DNA of 13,593 bases from Smittium culicis (Eukaryota > Kickxellomycota > Harpellomycetes > Harpellales > Legeriomycetaceae), in the NCBI GenBank assembly GCA_001970855.1, contig LSSN01000137.1, positions 13,539 to 27,131 on the forward strand. The letters run 5' to 3'. The notes under the pieces are model-generated. The model was not told the origin of the DNA. It saw only the letters and a list, made by a program, of their open reading frames with translations, and searched no databases. Made by a program: the position numbers and the translations under genes. Each line of letters opens with the position of its first letter. Within the stretch, counting starts at the first letter, position 1. Shown here piece by piece: positions 9,110 to 13,593 of this stretch.

Positions 9110-11449
9110 CAGATACAAACTAGTATTTATAATGGATATTAATAATTTATGGATGTATTATAAATTTTTTTAGCTAACATTGTGAAGGGTATTTGATTAA
9201 TCATATAGTTAAAATCAAAGTATATTACCAGAATCGCAAGGTGCTGAAAATGAGCAAATAACCGAACTGAATAGGGTATAATTAGCTGTGCTCAATGGCT
9301 AAAGGTGTATATTTTATTTCGATTTTGAGAATGATTCTTAAAACCTGGATCGTGGCTCATTTATAGGCTCGCTGTGTTTATATAGCAATTTAAATTTATC
9401 CAAATATATGGGAAATTTTTATGAGATGTAGTTTTTTTTTTTTTTTTTTACAGTTAGATTAAACAATAAAACCGATTATTGGCCAAGCTAATAATCAAAT
9501 ATGAAATTACTTGCTTGCATGATTCAAAAAAAAAAGTTAATTGTGGGGTAGCAAGTAATTAAATTAATTAGTTTCACAACTTTAATGGAAGCTGAATTTA
9601 AAATGATCAATGAAATACCTTTGGGCCTATTATATTTAATCATTTATGATTGCAGCATTAAAATGATCTAAACTACCAGATAGTCGTCTAGCTTCCGATC
9701 AGTTATGCTTTTCATTGGGCTATTATTATCATAAATATGGAGCCGAAACTGTAAATTTGAGAAAATGATGTATGTAATTTTTTTGTAATAATCAAGATGA
9801 TGGCAGGATATAATTTCTTTCAGCTAAAGTAGCAGGTCGCGAGGTATTTTTGCCATTTTAAATATTAGCTCCTTTTTTTTAATTTTTATCTAGGTGATTT
9901 TATTTTTATAAATATAAAAAAGAAGTATTATAAGCGAGTGATGATAATTAAAAAAGGTTATGAACAGCAGAAAAAAAAAGTAGTGCGAGAACTTGAGACT
10001 GTATATTTGTTTTTTTTTATGTATAGCCGTTACTTTTGTAGTGGTAGCAAAAATATGTTTTCTTTCAGATGATAAAGTTATGCCTATATGCCATGTTGGA
10101 CAGCGCTACAAATAAATTTGCTATACAGACCTCCCCCCCTGTCTAAATTAAACTGATGACTAATTTAAGCTCTTTGTAGTGTTATTGAACTTAATTCCAA
10201 ATGTATCAAAACCCGTCTTTAGCGATATTTTAAATTTATAGGAGAAAAAAAAGACACTGATTTATTTTAGCATAAATAAAAATAAATTATTTATAAAAAC
10301 CATAATTTTTTTTTACTAGAAGCTGTGAGTAGCATGAGGTGTCTAAAATCGCGATTTTTCAATTAATTTAGTTTTTTTGCAGTATTAGTGGCTTTAGATT
10401 TTTAATTGAAGATAGATAACAAAAAAAAAATCGCATCAACATAATTCTATGAACATATTGTAAAGCAATTTTGCAAGCGATTCGGATGGCGATGCAGAGA
10501 CAATTAAAAGTGAGTGTACCGAAAGTTCGGCGGGATAATAATAAAATATATTACAAATATAAGTAATCGAGTCGAATTTAATAAAAGCTCGTTTACCCAG
10601 AAATATTATTATTTTAATAGGTTGTGAAGGTCTAAGATGTGTCGATTTTTTTGAAAATTTCATGAGAGCGAGTATAAATTTTGGCAAGATGCGATGAAAT
10701 AGAAAAAATACTACTTATTTGTAATAAAAGTTCCCACTGCAAGATCTTATCTCGATAGATTAAATTATAGTTTAAAGTTATGCTTGTGTCAATTCCTGAT
10801 TAGATTGAGGAGTTAATTGCAAAAATATTTCAATAATTTAGTACATATGTGTTGGTTATAGAGCAATATAGTAAATTGTATGATGGTCTAACAAATTTAA
10901 CCCCAGTTGAAATAAAGTTTTTATATAAAGCACCAATAAATATAAATATAAAAATTAAGAAAGAGTATAAAACAAGATTCCAGATATATTTCCTTATAGC
11001 TTATATGCTCTGCAAATACACAGATTATATAATATTTTAATATATTAAAGTGTAAGTGCTATTTGTGTTCTGTGAAACAGCTGGGATAAACAAAATTTTA
11101 TTCAAAATCTATTTTTGTCTAGGTTTATCTATCAAACTTGTTTTGTTCCTTTGGGTTTTTAACTGGGGGGATTCTTATTATTTATTAATTATAAATAATT
11201 TACATTAAATCAGATCTAATGAATTCTTGTGAAAAAAAAAGTGTAAGATAAGAATAAGAAAATTGAACAGAAATGTTTATTTTTGGAATTTAACGTGTAT
11301 ATCAAATTTGGTAGAATTGCCTTTTATCAGATAATTAGTATTAATTGTGTAAATTATTTAATTAAGGGTGAAATCATCAACATCTTAATAGAGCAGCTTT
11401 TTCAACTCTTAAATCAATAGATTGGAAAAAAAAATAGTCCAGAACATGT
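9110..11449. other. Mixed spacer, no supported gene
   Basis: GC content varies from about 23% to 40% by 60-base line, higher than on the left. Open frames at 10436-10687 (minus) and 10849-11040 (plus, GTG start) carry no recognisable motif and fit chance at this composition. A short C-run (CCTCCCCCCCTG) lies near 10129-10141. CCGAA-AG-TTCGG at 10519-10530 is a small palindrome with a 2-nt centre. No RNA gene or transposon end could be defended. Confidence 0.6.
9432..9453 (+). repeat. Poly-T (18) followed by ACAG
   Basis: Eighteen consecutive T (9432-9449), then ACAG (9450-9453). On the plus strand this resembles a polypyrimidine tract and 3' splice acceptor. On the minus strand it could be a retroposon poly-A tail. 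No exon downstream and no retroposon body or target duplication were found, so it is recorded only as a homopolymer tract. Confidence 0.75.
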
Positions 11450-12890
11450 ATAGCACTTATGAAACAAACTAGACAGGTCTGATAAGTGATAGTTGAAGGT
11501 AGGAGAATGAGTGTTGATATATAAAAAATAGTATAAAAGAATTTTTTTATTTGGAGCTGTCTATACTGTTTTAAGGCATAGTATAACGAGCCGTATGAGA
11601 GCTAGTTTTCGGGGATAGCTATGAGGGAAGGGTATGAATATATGCTTAATAGGACTTGTATACTTGCTTTAAAGTATTTGTAAAATTCAATTTTTTGGAG
11701 ATCTTCTGATGGATTTTCATTATCCTCAGCCTCAATTTTTTTTTTTTAGCTAAAATATAATTTGATACAGTAAATTTTATATATCCCTATTTGGAACTGA
11801 TAGTCTCAATAAGAAGGTTATATAATGTACAAAATAGGGCATTTTTTATATAGAGCGTTGTAAACTTGAAGTATTGGGGGAAGAATTGTAGCGATTTGCG
11901 AACGAGATTCAATAAGAAAATAGAGAATATGGAGGGTTATGAGTAACTATGGGCGTTTGATAGCATTTAGTACAATTAAAGCGTATAATGAGTGAGGAAA
12001 TCTTTTTCAGGCAATGAATTAAGAAGTATGAGCAAAGCCTAATTGGCAGAGCTCGATAGGAAAGTAGACAAATAGAAGTATAGACAATCGGGAGATTGTT
12101 CAATTGTCGAGTGCTCTAATTAGCAGCCTTTGTTATGCTATACGAATTGTACTTTCGTCAAAGCTAGTAAGGGTAAAAAGTAAGCTGTGTGGGCTTTGAG
12201 GATCTTGATGTGAATAGCCACTCAGTCAGTAGAAGTAGGATGTACTATAAAAATAATCAAAAGATGGGCTAAGAAAACACCAGTCATTAAACGAAAACTG
12301 GTGGAAAATGTATGCTGAAAAGCGGGGATGGTCAGGAATTTTTGGCAGAATATGAGAATTTGGGCGATTTGATTGTTGGCGTTTGAGGTGGAATGATAGG
12401 ATTGCTACGAGTGTTAGCGAATCAGCCTTCGTAAAGCGACAATAGCGCAAAATGTGGAAAAGAGACAATGGGGGCGTTGTGAAAAAAATAAAAAGCAAGC
12501 AGGATATACATATCTGAAAAAATGAGATAAGCCAGAGAAAAGAGAAGAATCAATATGACTCAACTAGGAAGTATGTCCTCTACTGAGAAAGAACGATTGG
12601 CAGCATAAATGAGGGATAAATGTTAGCTAATTTGAGTAACGTTGAAGCATAAATAGATTATGGATAATCAACTCTTGCTACCACCCATCCATTAGCTAAT
12701 CGAGAATGGCTCTTATGTAAAATGGCAGCGGACAGGTACAGCTACAGGAACGCTGAGTTTTAACGGCAAAAGGCTACAGGCTAGACGCGCTGATCCCCAC
12801 GTCTATTGGCAAGATTCAATAAGCAAGGAGGGGTTGGAGAGTAGGTGGCGAATAGGATGGGTGTGGAGAGAGAGACCCAGCGTTCTAGCA
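11450..12890 (+). other. Purine-rich, G-skewed segment
   Basis: Hand counts for 11941-12660 give 185 G against 86 C (37.6% GC, skew about +0.37), with A also abundant. Minus-strand frames here (64 codons at 11909-12103, 90 codons at 12226-12498) are rich in S, F, P, L and Y. This is expected of a pyrimidine-rich strand, where stop codons are rarer, so I do not call them genes. The skew could reflect transcription along the plus strand, old G-rich repeats, or mutational bias. No coding signal is seen on the plus strand. Confidence 0.6.
12035..12122 (+). other. Foldable segment with a tRNA D-arm-like box
   Basis: Nested pairing can be drawn: TAATT (12040-12044) with AATTA (12118-12122); AGAGC (12048-12052) with GCTCT (12113-12117); TCGA (12053-12056) with TCGA (12107-12110). 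Inside lies the hairpin ACAATC-GGGA-GATTGT (12084-12099). AAGCCTAATTGGCAGAGC at its 5' side resembles a tRNA D-arm or pol III A box, and GTTCAA near 12098 weakly resembles a B box. No acceptor stem, anticodon arm or correct T-arm exists, so it is not a tRNA. It may be a remnant of a tRNA-derived SINE, or coincidence. Confidence 0.25.
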
Positions 12891-12899
12891 GCAGTTAAT

Positions 12900-13549
12900 C
12901 TGCGTTCCTTAATTGATTTAGTTCCTATCCTGTGTTGCGACTTATTCACCGCTTTGCCTTACTCGACAGTTTCTTTTGCCGCTTTTGGCAACCTTCCAGT
13001 TACCTACACTGACAAATGCCCTAATTAGGAATAGGATCAGTCTGCGTCACAAACACAGCGACTAATTCGTTTTTAGCTTTTCTTTTTTTGTCGCGGAATC
13101 CGTTTTAGACTTCAAGTTAATTAAGCTTATTCTAGGGCTTGCAGGCACTGCATCTGGGCTTTGCACCGCTTTATAGCGCTCAATCGCATAAGCTTTCTTT
13201 TCCAAATTTCGTTACACTCGAATGTATCAAACACGCTCCTGCCAAATCCCGCTATGAATTTCCGCTGCATTGAAATCAACGGCCAGCTAATCTGATTAGC
13301 TAAATTCGGTAACCTCAAGCTTCTAACGAAAAAAGCTTATTTTCCTGAAATGGCTTGTATTCAGTCACAGCCCCATTCGCTCAGTTGAGCAGCTACTCAG
13401 GATTTATATCTGCTAAATAACGCTGCAGAGCCATTTAACGAATATCTCGCCATCCTCTGCCTCTAGTCAGCTCTGTCTGAGGCGGCTATAGGAAATCCTC
13501 CAAATCTCAGCTCAGCTTTCTTCCTGCGAAGTGAATCAGGACATCGTCC

Positions 13550-13550
<1 letters not shown>
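12900..13550. other. GC-richer, C-skewed segment
   Basis: Hand counts give 114 G and 169 C in 650 bases (43.5% GC, skew about -0.19), the reverse of the preceding segment. CpG is not depleted: 38 were counted between about 12661 and 13550, close to the number composition predicts. AGCT is about four times more frequent than composition predicts (13 in 890 bases). Plus-strand and minus-strand frames of 63-64 codons (12834-13028, 13127-13318) hold no motif I know. No rRNA or tRNA signature was found. Confidence 0.6.
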
Positions 13551-13581
<31 letters not shown>

Positions 13582-13593
13582 ACCCCCCCCCCC
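13551..13593. repeat. Poly-C tract at right end
   Basis: Thirty-one C (13551-13581), one A (13582) and eleven C (13583-13593), abruptly following ACATCGTCCT. The left end of the window carries a similar C-run with one A. The two ends overlap only through plain C (up to 11 bases), so circularity cannot be shown. Such a run commonly stops assembly, and its true length is unreliable. Confidence 0.95.

Noticed and set aside
10436..10687. 83-codon minus-strand frame
   Set aside because: No recognisable domain, and the length is plausible by chance at about 30-35% GC.
12226..12498. 90-codon minus-strand frame rich in S, F, P and L
   Set aside because: It lies on the pyrimidine-rich strand of a strongly skewed segment, where stop codons are rare, so the openness is a composition effect.
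12831..12838. GGGGTTGG resembling the start of the kinetoplast minicircle universal sequence
   Set aside because: Only the first eight of twelve bases match, and the other conserved blocks are absent at the required spacing.
1..13593. Complete circular plasmid or organelle genome
   Set aside because: The ends overlap only in plain C, there are no rRNA, tRNA or protein genes, and composition drifts along the length.
1..13593. CRISPR array or bacterial defence locus
   Set aside because: The only regular repeat is a 7-bp array without spacers, and there are no protein genes.

Overview
This 13.6-kb window looks like a non-coding, repeat- and transposon-derived piece of an AT-rich eukaryotic nuclear genome. 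No intact gene could be supported on either strand. The longest open frame is 120 codons, most others are under 90, and stop codons are dense in all six frames. I found no rRNA, no convincing tRNA, no CRISPR array, and no bacterial operon structure. The organism cannot be named from the sequence. A eukaryote is favoured by the lack of genes, the long homopolymer and microsatellite tracts, and one element with piggyBac-type hallmarks. The GC-richer end has about as many CpGs as its composition predicts, which argues against a heavily CpG-methylated genome such as a vertebrate's.

Layout, left to right. (1) 1-17: a poly-C tract opens the window. (2) 18-423: AT-rich spacer with a 10-bp inverted repeat. 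(3) 424-747: an uninterrupted array of 46 perfect copies of the heptamer TACTAAA, followed at 759-787 by a 9-bp-stem hairpin. (4) 788-about 4,900: extremely AT-rich DNA (hand-counted 60-base lines give 8-15% GC) with no recognisable gene. (5) About 5,000-5,640: a local GC-richer island. Its minus strand carries the 120-codon frame, which may be a decayed fragment of a Tc1/mariner-type transposase. (6) 5,640-8,913: AT-rich spacer with several hairpins. (7) 8,914-9,109: a 196-bp unit bounded by TTAACCCTTTCC and its exact reverse complement. This is the layout of a non-autonomous piggyBac-like element (MITE) with its TTAA target duplication, and it is the best-supported mobile element here. (8) 9,110-11,450: mixed spacer, 23-40% GC by line. 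(9) 11,450-12,890: G-rich and purine-rich on the + strand. (10) 12,900-13,550: about 44% GC and C-rich on the + strand. (11) 13,551-13,593: a second poly-C tract with a single A.

No genes work together here. The notable biology is structural: a perfect heptanucleotide satellite, a piggyBac-like MITE, a possible transposase relic, a steady rise in GC from under 15% to about 45% along the window, a sharp GC-skew reversal near 12,900, and poly-C on the same strand at both ends. The poly-C ends suggest that the contig stops where assembly fails rather than at two telomeres. Every statement comes from hand reading, without database searches.
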